Assembly (NCBI RefSeq): GCF_001940785.1
Contig: NZ_MSLS01000003.1
Location: 90,647-154,646, forward strand
From: Bacillus sp. MRMR6
GTDB lineage: Bacteria; Bacillota; Bacilli; Bacillales; Cytobacillaceae
Direction: 5' to 3'
DNA: 64,000 nt
The notes under the pieces were generated by a model. That model did not search any database and was not told the DNA's origin. It was given only the letters and a program-made list of their open reading frames with translations. This document shows positions 1-8,828 of this stretch, piece by piece (the stretch's first letter is position 1; each line of letters starts with the position of its first letter). A program made the translations under genes and the position numbers.

Positions 1-26
1 GGAAAAGAGAACCCCACCACAACCAC

Positions 27-56
27 AAAAAGAGCCAGACCCAATAGTCCGACTCT
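27..56 (-). terminator. Terminator after spoIID
   Basis: Just past the spoIID stop codon the minus strand can form a 10-bp stem (two G-T wobbles) with a 6-nt TATTGG loop, followed by a short T run. This fits a Rho-independent terminator ending the murAA-spoIID region. Nothing else is supportable in positions 1-62. Confidence 0.65.
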
Positions 57-62
57 CCAATC

Positions 63-1085
63 TTATTTCTGTGCGGTAATCGTCGCGAACATGCTCTCAG
101 CAGACGATATCTCGATCCCTTGATAATAATGTTTCACAATATCTTGATAGTTTTTCCCTTCAGCAGCCATGCCGTTGGCCCCATACTGACTCATCCCGAC
201 GCCATGGCCAAAGCCCTTGGTTGTGATGACGATATTGCCACCCTTCCGTTCCCATGAAAAATCAGATGACCTCAGTTCAAGTTTTTCGCGTATTTCTTTT
301 CCTGTTAACACTTTTCCGTTAAAGTCTACCTTCGCGACCCGTTTGCCTGCGGTTCGGTCAACAATCGTTCCAATCGTTGCACTTGAACCAATTTTCACAC
401 CTAACTTGGATTCAAATTCAGTCACACTCACGACTTTTTGGTCGCTGAACTTTGGTGAGTTTGTATCCCATGGACTTGATACACTGCGTAAGTAAGGCAG
501 TTCGTTGGGCCAATAATCCTCTGAGTTTTCAGTGTATCCATTGCTTGTTGAGTGGAACGAGGCATCGATGGCTTCGCCGTTATAGGTTAAAATTTGTCCG
601 CTTGTGGTACGGACGGCTTCTAAGACCTTTTTCACTTTCCATTCATAATCTTTTCCCCAGTTATCGCGCAGCTGGGCATCGCTGTAATACACTTGGTGGA
701 GTTGAGTATCTGTGACCTCTGCCCCTTCAGGAACACCAATTTTATCTTTACTAAGTAATTTCTTCACAATATATGTTCTCGCGGTCAGTGCTTGAGCTTT
801 CAAGGCCTCTTCTTCAAAGTCTGCAGGCATTTCTGCGGCGACAACTCCGACCAGATAGTCTTCTAGTGAGACATTTTCAATTTGCCCTAATGTGGAGCGA
901 TAGACTGCTACTTCGACAGCTGCGTCTGCAGTAGGACCGGTTTCTTCGGTGGCAGGTGTGACATGTTCACCCAATTTACCGCTGGCCTTGTCGTCTGCAA
1001 AGGGCAGCACGAGTACGGCTGGTATAATTAAGACTAAGGCAAATAAAAATGATACTAGTACGATGAGTGGTTTGATTTTTTTCAT
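63..1085 (-). CDS. spoIID: Stage II sporulation protein D (SpoIID)
   Basis: SpoIID is the mother-cell lytic transglycosylase that, with SpoIIM and SpoIIP, degrades septal peptidoglycan and drives engulfment of the forespore. The 340-residue product has an N-terminal membrane anchor (about residues 5-27) and then the SpoIID/LytB domain, with the family motifs EDYLVGVVAAEMP (about 75-87) and GFGHGVGMSQYGA near the C-terminus. Length is normal for the family. The ATG is preceded by CTGGAGGC. A sigma-E-like promoter lies 40-70 bases upstream, as expected for a gene of the early mother-cell programme. It follows murAA, as in other Bacillus genomes, and a terminator closes it. Confidence 0.97.
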   Translation of the reverse strand: MKKIKPLIVLVSFLFALVLIIPAVLVLPFADDKASGKLGEHVTPATEETGPTADAAVEVAVYRSTLGQIENVSLEDYLVGVVAAEMPADFEEEALKAQALTARTYIVKKLLSKDKIGVPEGAEVTDTQLHQVYYSDAQLRDNWGKDYEWKVKKVLEAVRTTSGQILTYNGEAIDASFHSTSNGYTENSEDYWPNELPYLRSVSSPWDTNSPKFSDQKVVSVTEFESKLGVKIGSSATIGTIVDRTAGKRVAKVDFNGKVLTGKEIREKLELRSSDFSWERKGGNIVITTKGFGHGVGMSQYGANGMAAEGKNYQDIVKHYYQGIEISSAESMFATITAQK

Positions 1086-1124
1086 GAATGTGCCTCCAGT
1101 TAGAAATTTGTTTCATCTCATTCA

Positions 1125-1153
1125 ATACTATGGAGGAGGACAAGCATTTATGA
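1125..1153 (-). promoter_or_regulatory. Sigma-E-type promoter of spoIID
   Basis: On the minus strand TCATAAA (1147-1153), a 14-bp spacer and CATAGTAT (1125-1132) fit the sigma-E consensus (KMATAWW - N14 - CATACAHT); the -35 matches fully and the -10 in six of eight positions. spoIID is a known sigma-E gene, which supports the call. Confidence 0.6.
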
Positions 1154-1219
1154 CTAAAAATGAATGATAGAAAATTCGGAATTTACCGTACAAATAATAA
1201 CCTTAAATCTCAGCAAAAA

Positions 1220-1277
1220 GTTGCACGGGGACGGTTCTACTGCTTAAAAAGATGCAGTAGAACCGTCCCCGTGCAAC
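1220..1277. repeat. Perfect 24-bp inverted repeat (REP/MITE-like)
   Basis: Two perfectly complementary 24-base arms (1220-1243 and 1254-1277; core CACGGGGACGGTTCTAC) are separated by a 10-base A-rich loop. The gap between murAA and spoIID (1086-1402) otherwise holds only the spoIID promoter. Such GGGGACGG palindromes look like REP elements mobilised by RAYT-type tyrosine transposases; that origin is inferred, and no transposase is nearby. Confidence 0.75.
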
Positions 1278-1402
1278 CGCCCTATAAAAAGCAAAAACCG
1301 AAGAATGTTGAACATCCCTCGGTCAGGCTTTATGCATTTTTTAAAAAGATTGCGGGCATACTAATTTTCGTTGTATGAATTTTGCAGATGGACTTACATC
1401 CT

Positions 1403-2713
1403 TTACGCGTTCATATCTGAGATTAACGTGTTTACTTCGGTAAAGATTACTTCTGCATCGTTAACACGTTCAATGTCTGCGCCTAATGCTTCAAGCTTGC
1501 CGTGGAAGTTCACGTAGCCACGATCTAAATGCTTTAATTCAGTTACCCTTGTGTTTCCTTCAGAAACCAGCCCTGTTAAAATAAGAGCGGCTGCTGCACG
1601 AAGGTCTGTAGCAGAAACTTCAGCGCCTTGAAGGTTAGATGGTCCGGTCAGAATCACCGAACGACCTTCAATTTTAATTTCAGCATTCATCCGGCGGAAT
1701 TCCTCAACGTGCATAAAGCGGTTTTCAAAAACCGTCTCGGTAATCATAGAGGTGCCTTTTGCACGGAGCAATAGGGCCATCATCTGCGATTGCATATCTG
1801 TTGGGAAACCTGGATGCGGCATCGTTTTAATATCGACTGCCTTAAGCTTTTCTGGACCGATGACACGAATGCCATCATTTTCCTCGACGATCTCTACACC
1901 CATTTCCTCCATTTTTGCAATTAGAGAAGATAGATGCTCTGGAACTGCTCCCTGTACAAGGACATTTCCACCCGTAATGGCAGCTGCTACCATAAAGGTT
2001 CCAGCTTCAATCCGGTCTGGAATGATATTGTGGTCAGCGCCAAACAACACATCCACACCCTCAATACGAAGTGTCCCTGTGCCAGCGCCGCGTACGTTTG
2101 CGCCCATCTTATTCAAGAAGTTTGCAAGGTCGACGATTTCAGGTTCTTTCGCTACGTTCTCAATGATGGTTGTTCCTTTTGCAAGGGTTGCAGCCATCAT
2201 GATATTTTCAGTCGCCCCAACACTTGGGAAGTCTAAATAGACTTTTGCACCTTTTAAGCGGCCATCTACTTCCGCTTCAATAAAGCCATTACCAACCTTC
2301 ACTTTCGCACCCATGGCTTCAAAGCCTTTCAGATGCTGGTCGATTGGGCGAGAACCGATTGCGCAGCCGCCTGGTAATGCTACACGAGCACGGCCATTGC
2401 GGGCGAGTAATGATCCCATTACAAGTACAGAAGCACGCATTTTTCGAACATATTCGAAAGGCGCTTCTACTTCTAACTCTCTTGATGCATCGACGACAAC
2501 CGTATTGTTATCAAAAGCAACTTCAGCGTTCAAGTTGCGCAATACTTCATTGATTGTGTATACATCGGAGAGTGTAGGTACATCACGTATTACACTTTTT
2601 CCGTCACTTGCTAATAATGTGGCAGCGAGTACAGGCAAAACGGCATTTTTTGCACCTTCAACTTTAACCGTTCCATATAGCCTTTTTCCGCCGCGGACGA
2701 TGATCTTTTCCAA
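1403..2713 (-). CDS. murAA: UDP-N-acetylglucosamine 1-carboxyvinyltransferase (MurAA)
   Basis: MurA transfers enolpyruvate from PEP to UDP-GlcNAc, the first committed step of peptidoglycan synthesis, in the cytoplasm. The 436-residue product is full length and shows the EPSP-synthase-like fold markers: [13 protein letters not shown] near the N-terminus and [15 protein letters not shown] carrying the catalytic, fosfomycin-target cysteine (about C117). The start is a TTG preceded by GGAGGGGAAT. It is the first of two MurA paralogues here (the other is at 60850-62139); low-GC Gram-positives usually keep two, and this copy matches the murAA position beside ywmB and spoIID. Confidence 0.96.
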   Translation of the reverse strand: MEKIIVRGGKRLYGTVKVEGAKNAVLPVLAATLLASDGKSVIRDVPTLSDVYTINEVLRNLNAEVAFDNNTVVVDASRELEVEAPFEYVRKMRASVLVMGSLLARNGRARVALPGGCAIGSRPIDQHLKGFEAMGAKVKVGNGFIEAEVDGRLKGAKVYLDFPSVGATENIMMAATLAKGTTIIENVAKEPEIVDLANFLNKMGANVRGAGTGTLRIEGVDVLFGADHNIIPDRIEAGTFMVAAAITGGNVLVQGAVPEHLSSLIAKMEEMGVEIVEENDGIRVIGPEKLKAVDIKTMPHPGFPTDMQSQMMALLLRAKGTSMITETVFENRFMHVEEFRRMNAEIKIEGRSVILTGPSNLQGAEVSATDLRAAAALILTGLVSEGNTRVTELKHLDRGYVNFHGKLEALGADIERVNDAEVIFTEVNTLISDMNA

Positions 2714-2745
2714 GAGTATTCCCCTCCGCGTCCATTTTCTCTATA

Positions 2746-3495
2746 TTAATATTCAATCGTAATGATTGGTGTGCCAACTACAAGGGTAGTTCGAGCGCCC
2801 AATCCTTCGGAGCGTATCGCAATTTGTAAGTTCATGTTATCGTATGTTTTTCCAATGGTGTCTGAAAACAGCGGTGAAAACGCCGATACAGACATGAAAT
2901 TATCCTCTTTTAACGCTTCGACCTCGTTAGCTTTAAAAATTTCAAGCAAATTACTTGCCATTACAGGTAAAGCCGTATCAATCTTATCATTGACGCTGCC
3001 TTTCATACAAGAAAAAATTGTTGGTTTTCCTCGAAATATGTCTGATAGCCTATTTTCGTATTGATCCTTTGTGAAAAAGGACTCCATCTCCTTATTCCAC
3101 TCTTTACCGCTGACCCTATAAACTATATACGCATTAACAGGTTGTTTTGTGTGGGTTGCCATAATTTGAAGCGTTTCTTTGTGGTGTTTAGAAGTTGGAG
3201 AAACTGCCATTACTTCCCATTTTTGGCTGGTTTCAGCCCGGGACCAATCCCAATCTGGAAATTTCTGCTGAAGCTCCTGTACATATTCCTGTACCTCTAT
3301 CTCTGAATTAAGGTCAACCAGTTGTTCCCTTGCATAAAAAGACCATTCTTCGAGCATGATATCTTCTGTTTGAAAAACTTCTGCGATTTTCACTATATCG
3401 AGACCGCCTTTTGCTTCTGTTAGGCGGTTACCAAAGCCAACCATCGTCGTTAAAATTATCATCATGATGAATATGCTTGAAAATTTCTTTCTCAT
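2746..3495 (-). CDS. ywmB: YwmB family protein
   Basis: This is a 249-residue protein of the YwmB family (TATA-box-binding-protein-like fold by family annotation), whose biochemical function is unknown. An N-terminal hydrophobic segment (about residues 5-22) suggests export or membrane anchoring. The start at 3495 is chosen because AGGGGGAGA sits just upstream; an upstream in-frame start at 3585 would add 30 residues without a good ribosome site. It lies 32 bases before murAA, in the same order as in B. subtilis, and is probably cotranscribed with it. Confidence 0.85.
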   Translation of the reverse strand: MRKKFSSIFIMMIILTTMVGFGNRLTEAKGGLDIVKIAEVFQTEDIMLEEWSFYAREQLVDLNSEIEVQEYVQELQQKFPDWDWSRAETSQKWEVMAVSPTSKHHKETLQIMATHTKQPVNAYIVYRVSGKEWNKEMESFFTKDQYENRLSDIFRGKPTIFSCMKGSVNDKIDTALPVMASNLLEIFKANEVEALKEDNFMSVSAFSPLFSDTIGKTYDNMNLQIAIRSEGLGARTTLVVGTPIITIEY

Positions 3496-3766
3496 CTCTA
3501 TCTCCCCCTTACTACCATTGTTACCAAGGAGAGAAAGAGCATACTTGGGAAATGTCGTCACTTTTTGACAAAGTACTTTGTTCAAAACTTCACTTGCTGT
3601 CGTCTAGCTGTATGTTGGTTTTTAACATAAATAACTTTGTTATAAAAATTACGGTCTTTTTCACACTAAATACGATTGTACTCAATTTATTCGTAAAAGG
3701 GAACATGTACGAAGACCTAAATTTTTTCCAGTTCTACTTTTACCCCGCATTAACGGACAGTAAAAC

Positions 3767-3786
3767 CCCCACTGATGGAAGTTTCA
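3767..3786. repeat. GTGAAACTTCC-type short dispersed repeat, copy 1
   Basis: A segment reading CCCCACTGATGGAAGTTTCA on the plus strand lies directly downstream of ywzB. An almost identical copy is at 57701-57721 and a related inverted one at 58763-58801. Here the stem is poor, so it may be a decayed terminator-like element. Confidence 0.55.
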
Positions 3787-3788
3787 CT

Positions 3789-4025
3789 CTATTGGAACAT
3801 TAAGGGTAGCTGCCTTGACCATTGTAGGTAGTCTAGGAAAAAATTACTAACAGTCGATCCAAGAAAAACAGCCAATAATATGTACAATAATCTCGCTTGA
3901 AAAACATGGTTCGGTTTCAAAACTTGATCTAAGCGAACTGCTTGAAGTGCCCACCAGGCAAGACTAATAAAAACCAAATGTGAAAAAATACTTACTAACG
4001 CCATTTGTCCAAAATCATTAAACAT
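3789..4025 (-). CDS. ywzB: DUF1146 family small membrane protein (YwzB)
   Basis: This is a 78-residue protein with two predicted transmembrane helices (about residues 6-26 and 44-64) and a polar middle that matches the DUF1146/YwzB family. Function is unknown. A strong AAGGAGGT site precedes the ATG. The family normally sits between the atp (or nuo) genes and ywmB-murAA-spoIID, and that is its position here apart from the rsb-sigB insertion on one side. Confidence 0.85.
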   Translation of the reverse strand: MFNDFGQMALVSIFSHLVFISLAWWALQAVRLDQVLKPNHVFQARLLYILLAVFLGSTVSNFFLDYLQWSRQLPLMFQ

Positions 4026-4140
4026 CCTACGACCTCCTTATAAGACAATAAAATACCCAACTATATTGACGTATCAAAGCAGAAAAGGTTTCGGTTATCT
4101 GTAATATTTGTAACATTTTTTAGTGAAGGTTCAAAGCATC

Positions 4141-4181
4141 GAGAGGAAACAAAAGACCACCTTGGTCTTTCATTTCCTCTC
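4141..4181. repeat. Long stem-loop after yflT
   Basis: GAGAGGAAA...TTTCCTCTC and an inner AAGACC/GGTCTT pair form an 18-bp stem with one small interruption, just below the yflT stop. There is no clear T run, so it is either a weak terminator or a stabilising 3' hairpin. Confidence 0.55.
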
Positions 4182-4191
4182 AAGTCCTTGA

Positions 4192-4515
4192 TTAATTCGT
4201 TTTTGCGACAACTAACACTTTTCCTTGGTCCAGTTCCTCTTCGTACTCTTCGGCTTCTGCTGAGGTTAAGCCCAGCGACTCGAGCTTTGCACGAAGTTCG
4301 TCACCACGGGAGCGGAACACGTTGGCAAAGGTATCGAACAAGCCTTGCTCGGCTACCCCAATTTGGTTAATGTCAAAGGCATCTGTTAAGTTCTCCGAGC
4401 GCTGCCGATCATGTGCCAGCACATAAATTTCGTCTTTTAGAAAACCTGTAGTGATAAACTTATCAATCTCCGCTCTCGCTTCTACACCATTTTCAACCAC
4501 TCTTACAAATTCCAT
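4192..4515 (-). CDS. yflT: General stress protein, YflT/GS17M family
   Basis: The 107-residue product matches the heat-induced stress protein YflT domain (general stress protein 17M): an N-terminal beta-alpha unit around the EIYVLAHD segment and an acidic C-terminus. Its molecular role is unknown. In B. subtilis the homologue is controlled by sigma-B. Here it directly follows rsbX, and its upstream region has a sigma-B-like promoter (4557-4581), so control by the neighbouring sigma factor is a reasonable inference. The ATG follows AAAAGGAGGAACC. Confidence 0.85.
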   Translation of the reverse strand: MEFVRVVENGVEARAEIDKFITTGFLKDEIYVLAHDRQRSENLTDAFDINQIGVAEQGLFDTFANVFRSRGDELRAKLESLGLTSAEAEEYEEELDQGKVLVVAKTN

Positions 4516-4556
4516 TTTCGGTTCCTCCTTTTAAAAATTAGAAACTTACCATGTAT

Positions 4557-4581
4557 TTATCCGTTTTTTTGAATTTCAAAC
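4557..4581 (-). promoter_or_regulatory. Putative sigma-B promoter of yflT
   Basis: On the minus strand GTTTGA (4576-4581), 13 bp, then GGATAA (4557-4562), close to the sigma-B consensus GTTTAA - N12-14 - GGGWAW. It lies in the rsbX-yflT gap. Confidence 0.45.
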
Positions 4582-4597
4582 CTTTTTTTGCAAAAGA

Positions 4598-5197
4598 TCA
4601 AAGCAGCTGTCCAACTACAAAGGTCGCGTCGTCCTTGCGTGCTTTTGTATAAGGCTGCAGCCGGCTCGACACGCCTTCAATCGTTTGAAAATCGGCTAGT
4701 ACACGTTTAATGGATGGAGGATGAAGGCCGTCGGTGTGGATGATAAATTTAGACTCTTTTTCATATGGAAATGTTTCAATGCGATACGTTTGGGGCTTTC
4801 CTGATAAAAAACCATTAACAGGGATCGGATAAATATAGAGTCCTGGAGGGTTGTAAAAGGCAAATTGAATATTTCCAACTGAGCAATAGGAAACGAGCTT
4901 CTGATGAAAATCTACTCTTAAAATCGATACGGTCGCCCCCCTTTTCAACTTCAAACTTTGATTACAAGCATCCATCAGCACATCAATCTCTTCAGAATGC
5001 CGCTTTTCAACCACTTCCTTAATCGCATTTGACGAGTCATGGGCATGCTGACCGCTTCCTAACCCATCAGCCACCACACAAATATAATAATTCTCCGTTG
5101 CTTTCATATAAAAACTATCGCCGTTACAGCTGTTTCCTTGCTTTGCTAGCTGATAGGCTAATGATTGAATATACTGATTCGATTGATGTTCAAGCAT
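4598..5197 (-). CDS. rsbX: Phosphoserine phosphatase RsbX
   Basis: RsbX dephosphorylates the stressosome proteins RsbR and RsbS and so resets the sigma-B pathway after stress. The product (199 residues from the chosen start) is a small PP2C/SpoIIE-type phosphatase: metal-binding aspartates appear in VVADGLGSGQHA and in IHTDGLHPP, with a terminal KDDATFVVGQL motif. I prefer the ATG at 5197, which has CGAGG six bases upstream; an in-frame ATG at 5218 is possible but has a weaker site. Either start overlaps the 3' end of sigB, which indicates translational coupling. It is the last gene of the rsb operon. Confidence 0.93.
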   Translation of the reverse strand: MLEHQSNQYIQSLAYQLAKQGNSCNGDSFYMKATENYYICVVADGLGSGQHAHDSSNAIKEVVEKRHSEEIDVLMDACNQSLKLKRGATVSILRVDFHQKLVSYCSVGNIQFAFYNPPGLYIYPIPVNGFLSGKPQTYRIETFPYEKESKFIIHTDGLHPPSIKRVLADFQTIEGVSSRLQPYTKARKDDATFVVGQLL

Positions 5198-5984
5198 TGG
5201 TAGCCTCGAGACGGGCATTTTTATCTAACTCGCTGCGGAGCTTTTCAATCGCCTTCTTTTGTAAACGGGACACATGCATTTGCGAAATCCCCATAACCTC
5301 ACCTGTATCCTTTTGCGTTTTATTTTCAACAAAGGTCCAGTGGAGAATTTCCTTTTCACGATCTGATAAAACATGTAAGACACTTTGGAGCAGCTCCTGT
5401 TGCTCTACTAATTCAAATCCCCTATCACGGGTGCCGACAACATCGAGTGCCGTCAGTGTACTGCCCTCAGAACTTGTTTCAATCGGAGTATCGACCGACA
5501 GAGCTTGATAGCCTTGCCCCATTTCCATTGCCTCTAACACTTCTTCCTCACTGACCTCCAGAGTCTGAGCAATTTCCGGTATCTTTGGCGAGCGCTGATA
5601 ACGATTCGTCAGCTCGTCCACTACTGTTTTCACCTTTGGCCATAATTCTTTAATTCGTCTCGGAACATGGACACTCCACGTCTTATCCCTTAGGTACCGC
5701 TTAATTTCTCCAATAACGGTCGGAATTAGATAAGCTTCAAACGATTTACCTGCATCAGGGTCATATCTTCTAATTGCCCCTAATAACCCAATCATTCCTA
5801 CCTGTCTAATATCTTCATGATAGTCCCTGCCCTTCGAATACTTGTAAGCAAGGCTCCCGACAAGGGCGGTATAATGTTCAACCAGCACGGTTTGGACTTC
5901 AGGACTTTCCGTTCGCTGAAATTCTAAAATTAACTGATCGATTTCCTCTTTATTTCGTTTCCAGGTTTGAGATGGCTGTGTCAT
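5190..5984 (-). CDS. sigB: RNA polymerase sigma factor SigB
   Basis: Sigma-B directs transcription of the general stress regulon. The 264-residue protein has the sigma-70 group 3 layout: region 2 around DIRQVGMIGLLGAIRRYDP (about 60-78), region 3, and a region 4 helix-turn-helix near EVMGISQMHVSRLQK. The start at 5984 follows GGGGAGCGTGAAACTC and gives the MTQPS N-terminus conserved in Bacillus SigB. The gene overlaps rsbW upstream and rsbX downstream. Its activity is held by RsbW, and a sigma-B promoter ahead of rsbV provides positive feedback. Confidence 0.97.
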   Translation of the reverse strand: MTQPSQTWKRNKEEIDQLILEFQRTESPEVQTVLVEHYTALVGSLAYKYSKGRDYHEDIRQVGMIGLLGAIRRYDPDAGKSFEAYLIPTVIGEIKRYLRDKTWSVHVPRRIKELWPKVKTVVDELTNRYQRSPKIPEIAQTLEVSEEEVLEAMEMGQGYQALSVDTPIETSSEGSTLTALDVVGTRDRGFELVEQQELLQSVLHVLSDREKEILHWTFVENKTQKDTGEVMGISQMHVSRLQKKAIEKLRSELDKNARLEATNA

Positions 5985-6420
5985 GAGTTTCACGCTCCCC
6001 GCATACATGCTTCACCATGAATACTGTCACGCCAGAATCATTTAATACATGGACTTCATCCATAAGTGTTTCAATTAAAAATATACCTAACCCTCCCTCA
6101 GAAAGGTCGTCTGCTGTACTTGATTTGGTATATGGTCCGAACCTGTCTTTCATTTTTTCAAAATGAAAGCTTTTCCCATAATCCGCCACCATCGTTTCTA
6201 GCTTTTCTGGATAAATCCCAAAGCCGATGACAACTTCCCCGCCTTCGTCCGCGCGATAGGCGTGCTGGACCGCATTGGTACAGGCCTCACTAACAGCAAT
6301 CTTCATATCTTCTATCTCTTCATAGCTAAAGCCCATTCGGCCCGCAATTCCTGATAATGTTAATCGAATAACACCTACATATTCTGGTTTTGCTGGAATC
6401 TTGATTTCGATGTATTCCAT
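5950..6420 (-). CDS. rsbW: Anti-sigma-B factor / serine kinase RsbW
   Basis: RsbW binds and inactivates SigB and phosphorylates RsbV on serine. The 156-residue product is a GHKL-fold kinase: the N box is in AVSEACTNAVQHAY and the G1 box region in GLGIFLIETLMDEV. It is the usual family length. The site GGTGGGGGATT precedes the ATG, 15 bases after rsbV, and the gene overlaps sigB by 35 bases, which favours balanced synthesis of the two binding partners. Confidence 0.97.
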   Translation of the reverse strand: MEYIEIKIPAKPEYVGVIRLTLSGIAGRMGFSYEEIEDMKIAVSEACTNAVQHAYRADEGGEVVIGFGIYPEKLETMVADYGKSFHFEKMKDRFGPYTKSSTADDLSEGGLGIFLIETLMDEVHVLNDSGVTVFMVKHVCGERETHDTAISNLETK

Positions 6421-6435
6421 AATCCCCCACCCTCT

Positions 6436-6750
6436 TTAGTTTACAGAAATATTTATTAGATTACTTAGACCGGTGATCTCGAAAAGCCGACTGAGTCTTT
6501 CAGACAAATCGACCAGCTTTAGCTCTCCACCATTTTGGTTCAATTGCTTGAAGAGGCCCACAAACACACCTAAGCCTGTACTATCTAAATAGGACACTTC
6601 CTTTAGACTAATGACAACGGTTTGATTGTCCGCTTCCGCCAGCGGAAATAACTTTTCTCTTAGCATCGGCGCTGTAAAGGCATCAATTTCTCCGGTTACT
6701 TGTACGAAGGTTTCTCCATTTATGTGATGCTTGTCTATTTTCAGATCCAT
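6436..6750 (-). CDS. rsbV: Anti-anti-sigma factor RsbV
   Basis: RsbV is the STAS-domain antagonist that, when unphosphorylated, displaces SigB from RsbW. The 104-residue product carries the phosphorylation motif YLDSTGLGVF, with the target serine at about residue 57 (S56 in B. subtilis). The ATG at 6750 follows AGAGGTGATAGAA; a GTG three codons earlier lies inside the ribosome site and is unlikely. It is the first gene after an internal sigma-B promoter, so V-W-sigB-X form an inducible subunit of the operon. Confidence 0.96.
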   Translation of the reverse strand: MDLKIDKHHINGETFVQVTGEIDAFTAPMLREKLFPLAEADNQTVVISLKEVSYLDSTGLGVFVGLFKQLNQNGGELKLVDLSERLSRLFEITGLSNLINISVN

Positions 6751-6781
6751 TTCTATCACCTCTGGAATATTTAGTTGTTAT

Positions 6782-6807
6782 ATACCCGGGCCCAGCAAGC
6801 CTGAAAC
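6782..6807 (-). promoter_or_regulatory. Sigma-B autoregulatory promoter ahead of rsbV
   Basis: On the minus strand GTTTCA (6802-6807), a 14-bp spacer and GGGTAT (6782-6787) match the sigma-B consensus closely. It sits about 30 bases before rsbV, the position of the known sigma-B-dependent promoter of B. subtilis. Confidence 0.85.
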
Positions 6808-6848
6808 CTTTTTTTAAAAATAAGCTGTTTTAAATTTGCCTGATAATT

Positions 6849-6968
6849 TCCGCTCCAGGCACTTCGCTTTCCGCGGGGAGGTCCTGGAGTCCCCTCAGCG
6901 CTAAATCGCTTGCAGGTCTCCTGCAACCTCTACATCCCGCTGGAGTCGAGTGCCTTCCGCTCCAATCA
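6849..6968. repeat. Dispersed intergenic repeat between rsbU and rsbV
   Basis: About 120 bases with related ends: CCGCTCCAGGCACTTCG on the left and, inverted and imperfect, CGAGTGCCTTCCGCTCC on the right, with a GC-rich centre. The sequence type resembles intergenic repeats seen in many Bacillus genomes. It separates the constitutive rsbR-U part of the operon from the sigma-B-driven part. Confidence 0.6.
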
Positions 6969-7037
6969 TCAATATCCTATAACCCAGCCTAAAAAGGTTG
7001 CATCAGAGCTTTCCTTTTAAAAGTAATTCCCTAATCC

Positions 7038-8045
7038 TTAGAATTTTCTTTTTAAAATAATCAAGGTAAAGTCATCGCGAATTTCGTATTTTTGCATTTT
7101 CTCGAGTTCGCGGTAGATTTTTTCGACCATTTCCTGCGCGGGCCTGTCTTTGTAGCTTAGAATCATATCGGTAATGACTGAACGCTCGATAAAGCCATCT
7201 TCTGTCCTCGACTCTGTCACACCATCAGATAGTAAAACAATCATATCGCCACACTCGACCTTTTTTTCAAATTGCCGATAATTCATGTTGGGATCTACCC
7301 CTAACACGAGGCCGTTTGCATGAAATTCACTAAGTTCATTTTTTGAAAAATCATAGTAAAATCCCGGCTCATGTCCTGCTGAAGAGTAGGTAAAGGTGTG
7401 CTGATTCTGGTCATAAACACCGTAAAGCATCGTAATGAACATGCTGGTGTCGACATTGCTTTCGACCACTCGGTTCAGGTTTTCTAATACTTGGTGTGGA
7501 CGTTTCCGCAACTCGGGGAAACTATCCATTGTATACTTGATCATCGACATACATAGAGCAGCAGGTATACCTTTGCCAATCACATCAGCGATGGCGATAC
7601 TGATTAGCTGCTGATCCTGAACAAAACGATAATAATCACCATTCATTTGCTTGGCCGGAACACTGATGGCTCCAATATCTACTGCTTCGGTTTGGGGGAT
7701 TTGCGTTTCTAAAAGAGTATCTTGAAGGCCTGCGGCAACTTCGATTTCGGATTTCATTTCAAACTGCTTATCTCTTAATGATTGATGTTCCTGATAGGCT
7801 AAGCCATAGTCCATCATCACCTCTAAGAGAAAGTCAAACGAGGCGAGTACTTCTTTTGGAAGGTCGGGAAGAAGATCCTTTAAGGCACTTCGATGCACAT
7901 TGATGATTTCCTCGGGGGATATTTGCTGTTCAATTGCTTGTCTGCTAAACCGATGTCCTTGATATAAGGCTATTTCGGTTGACTTTGTTAAATAATTTTC
8001 CAGTATGGCTCGATACCTTGGTTCTAATCTTTCTCTGAAATTCAT
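7038..8045 (-). CDS. rsbU: PP2C phosphatase RsbU
   Basis: RsbU dephosphorylates RsbV-P once activated by RsbT, thereby releasing SigB. The 335-residue protein has an N-terminal four-helix RsbT-binding domain (about 1-85), a short coiled linker and a C-terminal PP2C domain (about 120-335) with metal-binding motifs in MNGDYYRF, IADVIGKGIPAA, LLSDGVTE and a final RDDFTLI. The ATG at 8045 is preferred over 8051, which touches the AGGAGGAGG site directly. It lies 13 bases after rsbT. The presence of both domains indicates the environmental-stress branch rather than an RsbP-type energy branch. Confidence 0.97.
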   Translation of the reverse strand: MNFRERLEPRYRAILENYLTKSTEIALYQGHRFSRQAIEQQISPEEIINVHRSALKDLLPDLPKEVLASFDFLLEVMMDYGLAYQEHQSLRDKQFEMKSEIEVAAGLQDTLLETQIPQTEAVDIGAISVPAKQMNGDYYRFVQDQQLISIAIADVIGKGIPAALCMSMIKYTMDSFPELRKRPHQVLENLNRVVESNVDTSMFITMLYGVYDQNQHTFTYSSAGHEPGFYYDFSKNELSEFHANGLVLGVDPNMNYRQFEKKVECGDMIVLLSDGVTESRTEDGFIERSVITDMILSYKDRPAQEMVEKIYRELEKMQKYEIRDDFTLIILKRKF

Positions 8046-8058
8046 GGTCATCCTCCTC

Positions 8059-8460
8059 CTAGCGAAGCCATTTAATTACCTGAATACAGGTTCCTCCCCC
8101 TACAGTAGAAGTGATATCGAAATCATCCATTAATCGCTTCACTCCTGGTAATCCCGCCCCTAAACCTCCCGATGTGGTAAAACCATCTTCCATGACTTTT
8201 CGGATATCTTGAATTCCCGGACCTTGATCCGTGGCAATGACCTTAATGCCGCGTTTTTCAAATTCATTGATCGTTTCGAACTCAATTCTGCCTCGCCCTG
8301 CATACAAATAGATATTGCGTGCAAGCTCCGAAATGGCTGTCGTGATTCTCGCTTGATCCACCGAACCAAATCCAAGCTCCTTTGCAACGTTTCTCCCTAG
8401 CTGACGCGCTGCAACGATATCCCATTCCGTAATAATTTTTACATAGGATTCGTTCTCCAT
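8059..8460 (-). CDS. rsbT: Serine kinase RsbT (stressosome switch)
   Basis: RsbT phosphorylates RsbR and RsbS, leaves the stressosome on stress and activates RsbU. The 133-residue GHKL-type kinase shows the N box in ISELARNIYLYAG, DQGPGI and GAGLPGVKRLMDDF. A GGGGGAGT site precedes the ATG, and only a few bases separate it from rsbS, so the two partners are translated together. Confidence 0.96.
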   Translation of the reverse strand: MENESYVKIITEWDIVAARQLGRNVAKELGFGSVDQARITTAISELARNIYLYAGRGRIEFETINEFEKRGIKVIATDQGPGIQDIRKVMEDGFTTSGGLGAGLPGVKRLMDDFDITSTVGGGTCIQVIKWLR

Positions 8461-8462
8461 GC

Positions 8463-8825
8463 TTACTCCCCCAACTCCCGTTGTAGTGTTTCTAAGCCTT
8501 TTTCCAAATCAAGTGCTGTCCTTACGTCTTGAAGGTGAATCCCAAGCTCTACTAAGGTAATCGCTACAGCCGGCTGTATGCCTGTCAAAACCACCTTTGC
8601 CCCCATCAGATGCGACATACTCACCACATCGCCGAGCACCTTTGCAATAAAGGAATCTATCACATCCACAGACGTTAAATCGATGACTACCCCATTCGCA
8701 CCAGTTTCGTGAATTTTATTAAGAAGATCCTCCTGAAATTGAATGGCTGTTTGGTCATCTAGCTCCCACTGTATCGAAACGAGGAGGCAGTTGTATAGTT
8801 TTAAAATTGGTATTCTGACCGCCAT
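8463..8825 (-). CDS. rsbS: Stressosome scaffold protein RsbS
   Basis: RsbS is the minimal STAS protein that with RsbR forms the stressosome core and sequesters RsbT. The product has 120 residues and the phosphorylation site in [11 protein letters not shown] (S58, equivalent to S59 of B. subtilis). Sequence is very close to the family, including [16 protein letters not shown]. It sits three bases from the rsbR stop. Confidence 0.96.
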   Translation of the reverse strand: MAVRIPILKLYNCLLVSIQWELDDQTAIQFQEDLLNKIHETGANGVVIDLTSVDVIDSFIAKVLGDVVSMSHLMGAKVVLTGIQPAVAITLVELGIHLQDVRTALDLEKGLETLQRELGE

Positions 8826-8828
8826 GCT

